Shown piece by piece: positions 34,637-43,831 of a DNA stretch of 64,000 nt. Under the pieces are notes generated by a model. That model was not told the DNA's origin, did not search any database, and worked only from the letters and a program-made list of their open reading frames with translations. Position 1 is the stretch's first letter. Each line of letters opens with the position of its first letter. Source of the stretch: Clavibacter nebraskensis NCPPB 2581 (GTDB taxonomy: Bacteria; Actinomycetota; Actinomycetes; Actinomycetales; Microbacteriaceae); the NCBI RefSeq assembly GCF_000355695.1, contig NC_020891.1, positions 1,550,001-1,614,000 of the forward strand, given 5' to 3'. The translations under genes were made by a program, and so were the position numbers.

Positions 34637-36142
34637 ATGCACGAGGCCGACGCGCGCGCCGCGGGGCAGGTCGTCGGCCGACGGCTGGGCGCATGGCACG
34701 ACCCGGAGGCGGTGTTCCTCGCGCTCTTCGCGGACGAGCGGGCCGGCGACGTCGCCTGGCTCGACGACTCGGCGGGGGAGGGCTGGAGCTACCTCGCGGC
34801 GTCCGCCGGGACGACCGTGGACTGGCCGCGGGGCGTGTTCGCGGGGCTGGCGGGGATGCTGCCCGCGTCCCCGGACGAGCGCTCCGCGCCCGCGCGCGCC
34901 GATGCCGACGCCGACGCCCTCCCGGACGGCCTCGCCTTCCGGCTGGGTGTGGTCGGCTGGATCCCGTACGACGCCTGGACCGAGACCGTCCCGCTCCATC
35001 ACGCCCCGCCGAGCGCGTCCGCCGAGGCCGCAGCCCCGGTGCCCGCCGCCGCACTCCGCGTCGACCGCCTCCTCGCCTTCGACCACGCGGCGGGGGAGGT
35101 CTGGGCCGTCGCCCGAGCCGGGGATCCCTGGCCGCGCTCCGTCGAGGAGGAGCTCGCCCGCGTGGCCGCGTCGGGCGCGCGTCCCGTCCCGCGTAACGCG
35201 GACGAGGACGCCGACGCCGACGCCACCCTCGTCTGGCGCCACGACGACGCCACCTACCTCGACCTCATCCGCTCCTGCCAGGAGTCCATCCGCCGCGGCG
35301 ACGCCTACCAGCTGTGCCTCACGAACAGCGCGGCGATCCCGGGAGCCGTCGATGCCGTCCGCGTGCACGTCGCCCTCCGCGCCCTCAGCCCCACCCACCA
35401 CGGCGCCTTCCTCCGCGTGGGCGGCACGGCCCTCGTCAGCGCGTCGCCCGAGCGGTTCGTGGAGGTCGACGCGCGCGGCACGCTCCGCACCCTGCCCATC
35501 AAGGGCACGCGACCCCGCCACGCGGATCCCGCCGCCGACGCCCGGGCGCGCGCCGACCTCCTCGCCAGCGAGAAGGAGCGCGCGGAGAACGTCATGATCG
35601 TCGACCTCATGCGCAACGACCTCAGCCGCGTGTGCGTGCTCGGATCCGTGCGCGTCACGAGCCTGTTCGCCGTCGAGGCGTACGCGCAGGTGCACCAGCT
35701 CGTGAGCCGCGTCGAGGGGGAGCTGGCCCCGGGCGTCTCGGCCGTCGACGCCGTGCGCGCCCTGTTCCCCGCGGGATCCATGACGGGTGCCCCGAAGTCG
35801 GCGGCCGTCGGCATCCTCGCCGCGCTCGAGGGCGGGCCGCGCGGCGTCTACGCGGGCGCGTTCGGCTGGTTCGGCGACGACGGCCGCGTCGACCTCGCCA
35901 TGGTGATCCGCTCGGTCGTCGTCACGGACGGCCGCGCGACGGTCGGCGCCGGCGGCGGGATCACGGCGCTGTCCGTCCCCGAGGAGGAGCTCGAGGAGGT
36001 GCGCGTGAAGGCCGCGCCGCTCCTGGCCGCCGTCCGGGCGGGCCGCCTGGGCTCACCGCGTCCGCCCCTCCCCAGCGCGCCCGATCCGGCCCGACCGGCA
36101 GCCCCTCCCACCGGTTCGGGACCGCACCCGCGCGTTCACTAG
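34637..36142 (+). CDS. pabB: Aminodeoxychorismate synthase component I
   Basis: A 501-residue chorismate-utilising enzyme. The conserved C-terminal domain has YQLCLTNS, LVSASPERFVEVD, LPIKGTRPRHADP (the Lys of the PabB nucleophile motif), ENVMIVDLMRNDLSRV, and FPAGSMTGAPK. It adds ammonia to chorismate to give 4-amino-4-deoxychorismate. No glutaminase domain is fused and no pabA/trpG is adjacent, so the amidotransferase must come from elsewhere. A Pro-rich tail ends the protein. Confidence 0.9.
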   Translation: MHEADARAAGQVVGRRLGAWHDPEAVFLALFADERAGDVAWLDDSAGEGWSYLAASAGTTVDWPRGVFAGLAGMLPASPDERSAPARADADADALPDGLAFRLGVVGWIPYDAWTETVPLHHAPPSASAEAAAPVPAAALRVDRLLAFDHAAGEVWAVARAGDPWPRSVEEELARVAASGARPVPRNADEDADADATLVWRHDDATYLDLIRSCQESIRRGDAYQLCLTNSAAIPGAVDAVRVHVALRALSPTHHGAFLRVGGTALVSASPERFVEVDARGTLRTLPIKGTRPRHADPAADARARADLLASEKERAENVMIVDLMRNDLSRVCVLGSVRVTSLFAVEAYAQVHQLVSRVEGELAPGVSAVDAVRALFPAGSMTGAPKSAAVGILAALEGGPRGVYAGAFGWFGDDGRVDLAMVIRSVVVTDGRATVGAGGGITALSVPEEELEEVRVKAAPLLAAVRAGRLGSPRPPLPSAPDPARPAAPPTGSGPHPRVH

Positions 36143-36193
36143 TCTTGTCGAGGCCTTCACGGCCGCGACCCCCGCATCGAATCGAGAGCGCCC

Positions 36194-38752
36194 TTGGCAC
36201 ACGAGACCCCCGACACCCCCGGCGACACCTACGACTTCCGCGCCATCGAGGCCGAGTGGTCGGCGGTCTGGGAGCGCGAGCAGCCGTTCCGCACGCCGGA
36301 CGCGAGCGACAGCCGCCCCCGCAAGTACATCCTCGACATGTTCCCGTACCCCTCGGGCGACCTCCACATGGGTCACGCCGAGGCGTTCGCGCTGGGCGAC
36401 GCGGTCGCGCGCTACTGGCGCCAGCAGGGCTTCAACGTGCTCCACCCCATCGGCTGGGACTCCTTCGGCCTGCCCGCGGAGAACGCCGCCATCAAGCGGG
36501 GGGTCGACCCGCGCGAGTGGACCTACGCCAACATCGAGACGCAGAAGCAGTCGATGAAGCGCTACGGCCTCTCCTTCGACTGGGAGCGCGAGCTCCACAC
36601 GAGCGACCCCGAGTACTACCGGTGGAACCAGTGGCTGTTCCTCAAGATGCACGAGAAGGGCCTCGCCTACCGCAAGGACAGCTGGGTCAACTGGGACCCG
36701 GTGGACCAGACCGTGCTCGCCAACGAGCAGGTGCTGCCCGACGGCACGTCGGACCGCTCCGGCGCCGTCGTCGTCAAGAAGAAGCTCACGCAGTGGTACC
36801 TGCGGATCACCGACTACGCCGACCGCCTCGTCGACGACCTCAACCAGCTCGAGGGCACGTGGCCCGCCAAGGTCCTCAGCATGCAGCGCAACTGGATCGG
36901 CCGCTCCATCGGCGCGGAGGTCGACTTCGTCGTCGACGGCCGCGACGAGCCCGTCACGGTCTTCACCACGCGCCCGGACACGCTGCACGGCGCGACCTTC
37001 ATGGTCGTCGCGCCCGACAGCGACCTGGCCGCGGAGCTCGTCGAGGGCGCGTCCGAGGAGATCCGCGAGGACTTCCGCGGCTACCTCGAGCGCACGCAGC
37101 GCCTCAACGAGATCGAGCGCTCCACGACCGATCGCCCGAAGACGGGGATCCCGCTCGGCCGCACGGCGATCAACCCGGTCAACGGAGAGCGCATCCCCGT
37201 CTGGGCCGCCGACTACGTGCTCGCCGACTACGGCACGGGCGCGGTCATGGCCGTGCCCGCGCACGACCAGCGCGACCTCGACTTCGCGCGCGCCTTCGAC
37301 CTGCCCGTGCGCGTCGTGGTCGACACCACGCAGCCCGTCACGGGCGCGATCCGCATCATCCCCGAGGACGGCGAGCTGCCCGACCTCGAGGAGGTGCTGC
37401 CCGGGCGCACGGGCGTGGCGCTCCCCGGCGAGGGACGCCTCATCAACTCCGGATCGCTGAACGGCCTGAGCAAGCAGCCGGCCATCAAGCGCGTCATCGA
37501 GCAGCTGGAGGCGGAGGGCCGCGGCCGCGCCGCGAAGAGCTACCGCCTGCGCGACTGGCTCATCTCGCGCCAGCGCTTCTGGGGCACGCCCATCCCCATC
37601 GTCTACGACGCCGAGGGCCGTGAGATCCGCGTCCCGGAGGACCAGCTGCCCGTCCGCCTGCCGGACACCGCGGGCCTCGACCTCACACCGAAGGGCAAGT
37701 CGCCGCTCGCCGCCGCCACGGAGTGGTCGAACGTGCCGAGCCCGGTGGACGGGAGCCCCGCCACACGCGACCCCGACACCATGGACACGTTCATGGACAG
37801 CTCCTGGTACTGGCTGCGTTTCCTGTCGCCGAACGACGCGACGAAGGCGTTCGACCCGGCCGACGCCGACCGCTGGGCGCCCATCGACCAGTACGTGGGC
37901 GGCGTGGAGCACGCCATTCTGCACCTGCTGTACTCGCGCTTCATCACCAAGGTCCTGTTCGACCTGGGGTACGTCACCTTCACCGAGCCGTTCAGCGCGC
38001 TGCTCAACCAGGGCATGGTGCTCTCCGGCGGCAGCAAGATGTCGAAGAGCAAGGGCGGGGTCGACCTGGGGAGCGAGATCGACCGCCACGGCGTCGACGC
38101 CATCCGCCTGACCATGGCGTTCGCCGGCCCGCCGGAGGACGACATCGACTGGGAGGACGTCTCCCCGTCCGGCTCCGCGAAGTTCCTGGCGCGCGCCTGG
38201 CGGCTCACGGGCGACATCACGAGCGCGCCCGAGGTCGAGTGGAAGACGGGGGATGAGGCGCTGCGCCGTGTCACCCACCGCTTCCTCGCCGAGGCCCCCG
38301 GCATGCTCGAGGCGTTCAAGTTCAACGTCGTCATCGCCCGCACCATGGAGCTCGTCAACGCCATCCGCAAGACCATCGACCAGGGCCCGGGCGGCGGCGA
38401 CGCGGCGGTGCGCGAGGCCACCGAGGTCGTCGCCATCGCCCTGAGCCTGTTCGCCCCGTACACGGCGGAGGACATGTGGAAGCGCCTCGGCCGTGAGGGC
38501 TCGGTCGCGTTCGCCGGCTGGCGCAAGGCTGAGCGGAACCTGCTCGTCGTGAACACGGTCACGGCCGTGGTGCAGGTCGACGGCAAGGTGCGCGACAAGC
38601 TCGAGGTCGACGCGAAGATCGGCGCCGACGAGCTCGAGGCGCTCGCGCGGGAGACGGCGGGCGTCAAGCGGTCCACCGCGGGACGCACGATCGACAAGGT
38701 CATCGTGCGCGCGCCGAAGATCGTGAGCATCACCACCACCCCCGCTCCCTGA
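36194..38752 (+). CDS. leuS: Leucyl-tRNA synthetase
   Basis: An 852-residue class I synthetase. The HIGH-type motif is [10 protein letters not shown] in [12 protein letters not shown], the CP1 editing domain carries [14 protein letters not shown] and [15 protein letters not shown], and the KMSKS motif is SKMSKSKGG (about 614-622). It charges tRNA-Leu and removes mischarged residues. The start is TTG; the next in-frame Met lies within the catalytic core, so TTG is favoured. No T-box leader fits in the 51-base gap upstream. Confidence 0.95.
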   Translation: MAHETPDTPGDTYDFRAIEAEWSAVWEREQPFRTPDASDSRPRKYILDMFPYPSGDLHMGHAEAFALGDAVARYWRQQGFNVLHPIGWDSFGLPAENAAIKRGVDPREWTYANIETQKQSMKRYGLSFDWERELHTSDPEYYRWNQWLFLKMHEKGLAYRKDSWVNWDPVDQTVLANEQVLPDGTSDRSGAVVVKKKLTQWYLRITDYADRLVDDLNQLEGTWPAKVLSMQRNWIGRSIGAEVDFVVDGRDEPVTVFTTRPDTLHGATFMVVAPDSDLAAELVEGASEEIREDFRGYLERTQRLNEIERSTTDRPKTGIPLGRTAINPVNGERIPVWAADYVLADYGTGAVMAVPAHDQRDLDFARAFDLPVRVVVDTTQPVTGAIRIIPEDGELPDLEEVLPGRTGVALPGEGRLINSGSLNGLSKQPAIKRVIEQLEAEGRGRAAKSYRLRDWLISRQRFWGTPIPIVYDAEGREIRVPEDQLPVRLPDTAGLDLTPKGKSPLAAATEWSNVPSPVDGSPATRDPDTMDTFMDSSWYWLRFLSPNDATKAFDPADADRWAPIDQYVGGVEHAILHLLYSRFITKVLFDLGYVTFTEPFSALLNQGMVLSGGSKMSKSKGGVDLGSEIDRHGVDAIRLTMAFAGPPEDDIDWEDVSPSGSAKFLARAWRLTGDITSAPEVEWKTGDEALRRVTHRFLAEAPGMLEAFKFNVVIARTMELVNAIRKTIDQGPGGGDAAVREATEVVAIALSLFAPYTAEDMWKRLGREGSVAFAGWRKAERNLLVVNTVTAVVQVDGKVRDKLEVDAKIGADELEALARETAGVKRSTAGRTIDKVIVRAPKIVSITTTPAP

Positions 38753-38785
38753 GGGGAGGCCGGCGACACGACGTCGCGGTGACAC

Positions 38786-38813
38786 GAGGGCGGCCCGGCG
38801 ACGGGCCGCCCTC
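38786..38813 (+). terminator. leuS terminator, 12-bp stem with GCGA loop
   Basis: Arms 38786-38797 and 38802-38813 pair perfectly around GCGA. It begins 34 bases after leuS. No T run follows. Confidence 0.7.
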
Positions 38814-38889
38814 GCTCCATCCCAGGGCGGATCCGCGTCGGCGATCCCCAGACCATCCCGCCCGCCCGTGCGTGCCGCCGCGCACCGCC

Positions 38890-38895
38890 TACCGT
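38890..38895 (+). promoter_or_regulatory. -10 hexamer TACCGT, probable leaderless start of comEA
   Basis: TACCGT, six bases, then ATG at 38902. It supports this start over an upstream in-frame one at 38779 that overlaps the leuS terminator. Confidence 0.5.
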
Positions 38896-38901
38896 GCCCG
38901 C

Positions 38902-39846
38902 ATGCGCCCCCTCCGCCGTGCCCGTCCCGAAGCCGCCGACCAGCCGGCATGGACGGGCGACGGCTCGGTGACGGACGGGGCCTGGCCGTCCGACGTCGCG
39001 CGGCCGTGGCGTGAGCCACCCGGCGGGGAGTTGGCCGACGAGGAGCCGGCCGACGAGGAGCGGGTCGTCGAGGACGTCCCCGCGCCCCGCGCACCCGCCG
39101 ATGCGCGTCCGCTGCCCGGTCAGCGGGTGCGCGTCCGGCTCCGTGTCGGCGTCGGGGCGGCGGCCGTGCTGGTCGGGGCCGCGCTCGTGGGGACGATCCT
39201 CGTGACCGCCATCCAGTCGGCGGGCGATGCCTCCCCGACGGCACCCGCCGCCGCGCGTCCGAGCTCCGGGGCGAACGCGAGCGCGGGTTCCGGCGCGTCG
39301 GACGCTTCCGCTCACGGTGACGCGGCCGGGGACACCGGGGACGAGGACACAGCCGGCGGGGGCGGCGGGGGCGCCGAAGGCGGCGCATCCGCGGACGGCG
39401 CGCGGACGCCCATCTACGTGCACGTGGTCGGCGCGGTCGTCTCCCCGGGGCTGTTCCCGCTGGCGCCGGGCAGCCGCGTCGTCGACGCCCTCGCCGCTGC
39501 GCACGGCTTCGCCGACGGCGCCGACACCGCGGGCGTGAACCTGGCGCGCGTCCTCTCCGACGGCGAGCAGCTCGTCGTCCCGCGCCAGGGGGAGACGCCG
39601 ACGGCGGCCCCGGCAGGCCCGGCCGTCGGCGGCGCCGGGAGCGCGAGCCCGTCCGCGCCGGTCGACCTCAACACCGCCACGGCGGAGCAGCTGGAGACGC
39701 TCCCACGCGTCGGCCCGTCCCTCGCCGCGCGCATCATCGCCTGGCGCTCCGCGCACGGTCGCTTCGCGCGCATCGCCGACCTGGGACGGGTCCCGGGCAT
39801 CGGCGACCGCACGCTCGCGTCGCTCACCCCGCTGGTGCGGGTGTGA
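38902..39846 (+). CDS. comEA: ComEA family DNA-binding protein
   Basis: A 314-residue protein: acidic cytoplasmic N-terminus, one membrane helix (about 83-105), a long Ala/Gly/Ser linker, an SLBB domain (IYVHVVGAVVSPGLFPLAPG) and a C-terminal helix-hairpin-helix pair (VDLNTATAEQLETLPRVGPSLAARII; IADLGRVPGIGDRTL). Family role is binding double-stranded DNA outside the membrane for uptake. comEC follows with a GTGA overlap. Natural competence is not established for this group. Confidence 0.9.
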   Translation: MRPLRRARPEAADQPAWTGDGSVTDGAWPSDVARPWREPPGGELADEEPADEERVVEDVPAPRAPADARPLPGQRVRVRLRVGVGAAAVLVGAALVGTILVTAIQSAGDASPTAPAAARPSSGANASAGSGASDASAHGDAAGDTGDEDTAGGGGGGAEGGASADGARTPIYVHVVGAVVSPGLFPLAPGSRVVDALAAAHGFADGADTAGVNLARVLSDGEQLVVPRQGETPTAAPAGPAVGGAGSASPSAPVDLNTATAEQLETLPRVGPSLAARIIAWRSAHGRFARIADLGRVPGIGDRTLASLTPLVRV

Positions 39847-41585
39847 CGCGGAGGCCAGGGGTTCGCGGAGGCTCGCGCGGACCCGCGCGATGGCGGTCGG
39901 GTGCGGTCGATCTCCGACTGGCGATCCCCGCAGCCGTCGGCTGGTCGGCCACCGCGCTCGCGATCGGCGTCCGCGGTGCGCCCGCGCCGTCGGCCGTCGT
40001 CGCCGCGTCGCTGGCGCTGGCGTCCGCCGGGATCGCCGTCCGGTCGGCCGTGCGCGCGCGGCCGCGAAGCACCGCGACGGGTCCCGCGCACGCCGAGCGG
40101 CGCGTCCCCCCTCGGCGGTCACCGCGTGGAGCGGAGGCGTCGGCGGCCCGGTTCCGCCGGGGTGCGGCCGTGCTGGCGGTCGCCGCCGGGGTGACCGCCA
40201 TGCTCCTCGGGGCCGCCGCCGCCCGGGAGCCGGCGCGCCACCCGGAGACCCTGGACACCGCCGCGCACGCGGACGGCACGGTGGTCGCGGACGCCGTCGT
40301 CGACGAGCCTCCCGCCCCGGTCGCCTCGCGTTCGGGGAGCGGCTCCGGCCGCGTCGACCGGGTGCGGATCGTGGCGCACCTCACCGCCGTCCACGTCAGC
40401 CGCGAGGTGAGCGGGCGGACGGTGGACGACACGCTGCGGCTGCCGGCCCCGGTGCCCGTCGTGGTCTTCGCCGCCGCTGGCGACCGCGGCGATGGTCCCG
40501 GCCGGGATCGGCGGGGCGTGGGGGCCGTCGTGCGGCTGACCGCCGCCGTCCGGCCCGCGGATCCGGGCGGTCGCGCGGCCTACCTCCTCCTCGCGCGCGG
40601 CGCACCCGAGCCCGCAGGCGGTCCCGTCGGCCCGCTCGGGTTCGCCGACGGCATCCGCTCCGGCCTCGCCGGCGCCGCCGCCGACCTCGGCGGACCGGGG
40701 GCGCAGCTGCTGCCCGGGCTCGCGATCGGCGACGTGTCCGCGGTGACGCCCGCCCTCGCGCAGACCATGAAGGACAGTTCGCTCACGCACCTCACGGCGG
40801 TCTCCGGCGCGAACTGCGCGGTCATCGTGGGTCTCGTGCTCGCGCTGGCAGCCGCCGTCGGGCTCCGGCGACCGGCGCGAGCCGCCGCGGCGCTGGCGGC
40901 CCTCGGCGCGTTCGTGATCCTGGTGACCCCGCAGCCCAGCGTGCTGCGCGCCGCCGTCATGGCCGCCGTGCTCATCGTCTCCACCGCATCCGGCCGGCCC
41001 TCCCGCGGGCTGCCCGCGCTCTCCGCGGCCGTGGTCGCCCTGCTCACGGGTGATCCCTGGCTGGCCCGCGACCTCGGCTTCGCCCTGAGCGTGCTGGCGA
41101 CGGCCGGGCTCCTCGTGCTCGCGCCCCCGCTCGCGGACCGCCTGTCGCGCCGCATGCCCCGCCGCCTGGCCGAGGCGCTCGCGATCCCGGTCGCCGCGCA
41201 GGTGGCGTGCCAGCCGGTTCTCCTCGTGCTGCAACCCGGGCTGCCCGTGCACGGCGTGCTCGCCAACGTCCTCGCCGAGCCCGCCGCCGCCCCCGCCACC
41301 ATCGGCGGGCTCGTCGCCTGCGTCGTCCTGCCCGTCTGGCCCGCGGCGGGCGTCCTCGTGCTGCGACTGGCGTGGCTGCCCGCATCGTGGATCGCCGCCG
41401 TCGCGTCGGTCACGTCGCGTCTCCCGGCGGGACGCGTGCCCTGGGCGGCGGGGCCCGTCGGCGTCATCGCCCTCGCGGTCGCGATCGCCCTGGTCATCGC
41501 GGTGGTCACGCTCGGTCGACCGGCAGCGCCGCGACGGCCTCCGGACGCCGTCGCGCGGCCGGGCGACGTCGCCCCGGACGGCTAA
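39843..41585 (+). CDS. comEC: ComEC family membrane protein without the C-terminal nuclease domain
   Basis: A 580-residue protein with an N-terminal membrane pair, an OB-like extracytoplasmic region (HADGTVVADAVVDEPPAP onwards) and the ComEC competence domain with LLPGLAIGDVSAVTPAL, SSLTHLTAVSGANCAVIVG and GDPWLARDLGFALSVLATAGL. It ends soon after the last helices. Full-length ComEC proteins carry a further beta-lactamase-fold domain of about 200 residues that degrades one strand; it is absent here. Overlap with comEA is GTGA. Confidence 0.88.
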   Translation: MTRRPGVRGGSRGPARWRSGAVDLRLAIPAAVGWSATALAIGVRGAPAPSAVVAASLALASAGIAVRSAVRARPRSTATGPAHAERRVPPRRSPRGAEASAARFRRGAAVLAVAAGVTAMLLGAAAAREPARHPETLDTAAHADGTVVADAVVDEPPAPVASRSGSGSGRVDRVRIVAHLTAVHVSREVSGRTVDDTLRLPAPVPVVVFAAAGDRGDGPGRDRRGVGAVVRLTAAVRPADPGGRAAYLLLARGAPEPAGGPVGPLGFADGIRSGLAGAAADLGGPGAQLLPGLAIGDVSAVTPALAQTMKDSSLTHLTAVSGANCAVIVGLVLALAAAVGLRRPARAAAALAALGAFVILVTPQPSVLRAAVMAAVLIVSTASGRPSRGLPALSAAVVALLTGDPWLARDLGFALSVLATAGLLVLAPPLADRLSRRMPRRLAEALAIPVAAQVACQPVLLVLQPGLPVHGVLANVLAEPAAAPATIGGLVACVVLPVWPAAGVLVLRLAWLPASWIAAVASVTSRLPAGRVPWAAGPVGVIALAVAIALVIAVVTLGRPAAPRRPPDAVARPGDVAPDG

Positions 41586-41672
41586 CCTGGATCCGCCCGA
41601 CCACCCGCCCACCGCCGGGCCGCCCGGCGCACGTCGACGCACCCGCACCCGCACGCTCCCGGAAGGACCCGC

Positions 41673-42701
41673 ATGGCGACCAGGACGTCCCGCAGCACGG
41701 CCGCGAAGCCCTCCGCGGCCATCCCGCAGCTCCCGTGGGATGCGGTGCGGCCGGCGCCCATCGTCCTCGTCTCCGGCACCGAGGCCCTCCTCGCCGACCG
41801 GGCGATGCTACGCCTCCGCGACATCCTCACGGCGGAGGACCCCCGCATCGAGGTCTCCGACATCGAGGCCGACTCGTACGCGCCGGGCGAGCTCATCACG
41901 CTGGCGAGCCCGTCCCTCTTCGCGGAGCCGCGGCTCATCCGGGTCGTCAACGTGGAGAAGTGCTCGGACCAGTTCCTGCTCGACGCCGTGGCCTACCTCG
42001 AGTCGCCGGCCGACGACACGTACGTCGTGTTCCGGCACGCCGGGGGAGTGCGCGGCAAGAAGCTCCTCGATGCCGTGCGCGCGGGCACCGGCGGCGGCAT
42101 CGAGATCGTGTGCGCGGAGCTCAAGAAGGACAGCGAGAAGCACGACTTCGCCGTCGCCGAGTTCCGGGCCGCGAAGCGCTCCATCACACCGGGTGCCGTG
42201 CGGCAGCTCGTCGCGGCGTTCCAGGACGACGTGAGCGAGCTCGCGTCCGCGTGCCAGCAGCTCATCTCCGACACGGCCCACGAGATCACCGAGGTCACGG
42301 TCGACCAGTACTACGGCGGCCGGGTCGAGATCAACGCCTTCGCGGTCGCGGACGCGGCTATCGCCGGCCGCAGCGGCGAGGCGCTCGTGCTGCTCCGGCA
42401 CGCGCTCACCTCGGGCGCGGACCCGGTGCCGCTCATCGCCGCGTTCGCCATGAAGATCCGCACGATGGCGAAGGTGTCGGGCGTCTCCGGCGCGTCGGGC
42501 CAGCTGGCGTCGAAGCTCGGCATGGCGCCGTGGCAGGTCGACCGTGCCCGGCGCGACCTGCAGCTGTGGGACGACGCGGGTCTCGGCCGGGCCATCGAGG
42601 CCCTCGCCGAGGCGGACGCTCAGGTCAAGGGCGGCGGGCGCGATCCCGTCTACTCGCTGGAGCGCATGGTGCGCACCGTCGCCTCCCGCGGTCGCGACTG
42701 A
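41673..42701 (+). CDS. holA: DNA polymerase III delta subunit
   Basis: A 342-residue HolA with the AAA+-like fold lacking a functional Walker A. Recognisable are PIVLVSGTEALLADRAM, SPSLFAEPRLIRVVNVEK, DDTYVVFRHAGGVRGKKL and MAPWQVDRARRDL near the end. It opens the beta clamp within the clamp loader. Its place after comEA-comEC is conserved in Actinobacteria and Firmicutes. Confidence 0.93.
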   Translation: MATRTSRSTAAKPSAAIPQLPWDAVRPAPIVLVSGTEALLADRAMLRLRDILTAEDPRIEVSDIEADSYAPGELITLASPSLFAEPRLIRVVNVEKCSDQFLLDAVAYLESPADDTYVVFRHAGGVRGKKLLDAVRAGTGGGIEIVCAELKKDSEKHDFAVAEFRAAKRSITPGAVRQLVAAFQDDVSELASACQQLISDTAHEITEVTVDQYYGGRVEINAFAVADAAIAGRSGEALVLLRHALTSGADPVPLIAAFAMKIRTMAKVSGVSGASGQLASKLGMAPWQVDRARRDLQLWDDAGLGRAIEALAEADAQVKGGGRDPVYSLERMVRTVASRGRD

Positions 42702-42705
42702 CGGT

Positions 42706-42745
42706 CGCCGCCGACGCCGACGCCGCCGACGCCGACGCCGCCGAC
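42706..42745. repeat. 15-bp tandem repeat, 2.7 copies
   Basis: The unit CGCCGCCGACGCCGA occurs at 42706-42720 and 42721-42735, with ten bases of a third copy. It fills the space between the holA stop and the terminator hairpin. Confidence 0.85.
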
Positions 42746-42773
42746 CGGCCCGCGATCCGCACCCGGATACGAG

Positions 42774-42804
42774 GACGGGCCCCGCGCGATGCGCGGGGCC
42801 CGTC
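42774..42804. terminator. Bidirectional terminator, 14-bp perfect stem
   Basis: Arms 42774-42787 and 42791-42804 pair perfectly around a 3-base loop (or 13 pairs with a 5-base loop). It lies between the convergent ends of holA and rpsT. Confidence 0.8.
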
Positions 42805-42821
42805 GTTCACACCAGGGGAGG

Positions 42822-43085
42822 TCAGCCGATCTTGGCGACCTGCTTGGCGATCGCGCCCTTGCGGTTCGCGGCCTGGTTCTTGTGGATGACGCCCTTGCTG
42901 GCGGCCTTGTCGAGCTTCTTGCCGGCGAGGCTGACGGCCTTGACGGCCGCGTCCTTGTCGCCCGCGGTGATGGCGGTCTTGACGGAGCGGATGGCCGTCT
43001 TCAGCTCGCTCTTGACGGCCTTGTTGCGCTCCTGGGCCTTCTTGTTGGTGCCGATGCGCTTGATCTGCGACTTGATGTTTGCCAC
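42822..43085 (-). CDS. rpsT: Small subunit ribosomal protein S20
   Basis: An 87-residue, very basic helical protein opening [20 protein letters not shown], with [23 protein letters not shown] near the end, both S20 signatures. It binds the 5' domain of 16S rRNA. Length is normal. Its reverse placement after holA is common in Actinobacteria. Confidence 0.97.
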   Translation of the reverse strand: MANIKSQIKRIGTNKKAQERNKAVKSELKTAIRSVKTAITAGDKDAAVKAVSLAGKKLDKAASKGVIHKNQAANRKGAIAKQVAKIG

Positions 43086-43158
43086 GTGTTATGTCTTCCG
43101 TTCGAATTGTCGTCGTATGAGTTGCCGCTCAGCGAGAGAGGGCGCCTGCGGCGATACC

Positions 43159-43200
43159 GCGTGATCGGGGAGGATCACACGCAGCCAACAGGCGACGATA
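43159..43200 (-). promoter_or_regulatory. rpsT promoter and leader hairpin candidate
   Basis: On the minus strand TATCGT (43195-43200) fits a -10 box, giving a leader of about 100 bases before rpsT. The leader starts with a hairpin whose GTGATC/GATCAC arms are at 43161-43166 and 43173-43178. Whether S20 regulates itself here cannot be told. Confidence 0.35.
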
Positions 43201-43219
43201 CCAGGTCCCGGCCCGGAAA

Positions 43220-43738
43220 TCAGGCGGCAGGATCCCGCGCGTCGCGGGCCGGACGCGGGACGTCGTCGCCGGGTCGCACGAAGCGGGTCTCGGGTTCGTC
43301 ATCGAGCGCGTTCTGGATCCGCGCGAGGAAGTCGGCGGACATGTCCGGCAGCGCGTCCACCGGCCACCACGCGACCTCGAGCGACTCGTCGTCGTTGACG
43401 CGCGCCTCGCCCGAGACGTAGCGGCAGCGGAACGTCAGGTCGAGGTAGCTGGCGCGGTCGCCGTTCGGGTAGGTGACCTCGCCCGTGGTCCCCACTCCCA
43501 CCAGCCGCTCCACCTCCACGGTCACGCCGGTCTCCTCCTCCGCCTCACGCCAGGCGGCCACGGCCGGCTCCTCGCCCGGATCGAGGATCCCCGTCACGGG
43601 CGCCCACTCGCCGGTGTCGCTGCGTCGGACGAGGAGGACGCGAGGTCCGTCGAGGATCACGGCGGTGACGCCCGAGAGCCACAGGGGAGCGGTGCCGATC
43701 CGCTCACGGAGGGAGACGATGAAGTCGGGGATGCCCAT
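43220..43738 (-). CDS. NUDIX hydrolase
   Basis: A 172-residue protein with a full Nudix box, GILDPGEEPAVAAWREAEEETGV, matching GX5EX7REUXEEXGU. The N-terminus GIPDFIVSLRERIGTAPLWLSGVTAVI is typical of an actinobacterial group of uncertain substrate. Metal-dependent hydrolysis of a nucleoside diphosphate derivative is expected. ATG at 43738 has TAGGCT 6 bases upstream. Confidence 0.9.
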   Translation of the reverse strand: MGIPDFIVSLRERIGTAPLWLSGVTAVILDGPRVLLVRRSDTGEWAPVTGILDPGEEPAVAAWREAEEETGVTVEVERLVGVGTTGEVTYPNGDRASYLDLTFRCRYVSGEARVNDDESLEVAWWPVDALPDMSADFLARIQNALDDEPETRFVRPGDDVPRPARDARDPAA

Positions 43739-43744
43739 CCCGCG

Positions 43745-43750
43745 AGCCTA
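43745..43750 (-). promoter_or_regulatory. -10 hexamer TAGGCT, leaderless start of the Nudix gene
   Basis: TAGGCT on the minus strand, six bases, then the ATG at 43738. The same hexamer and spacing precede the genes at 45020 and 57980. Confidence 0.55.
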
Positions 43751-43818
43751 CCGACGGGCGGCTGGCCACCCGCCCGCCCGCCACGCGCCCGCCCGCCACG
43801 CGTTCCCCACCTGCGGAA

Positions 43819-43824
43819 TACGCT
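43819..43824 (+). promoter_or_regulatory. -10 hexamer TACGCT, probable leaderless start
   Basis: TACGCT, seven bases, then the GTG at 43832 of the aminotransferase. No ribosome binding site. Confidence 0.45.
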
Positions 43825-43831
43825 CGATGCC

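Noticed and set aside
36143-36193. T-box or tRNA-sensing leader before leuS
   Set aside because: The gap is only 51 bases, too short for a T-box, and no AGGGTGG-like T-box sequence is present.
43100-43115. Possible third LexA box (CCGTTCGAATTGTCG) before rpsT
   Set aside because: Only one half-site (GTTCGAA) is present; the second arm at the required spacing is missing.
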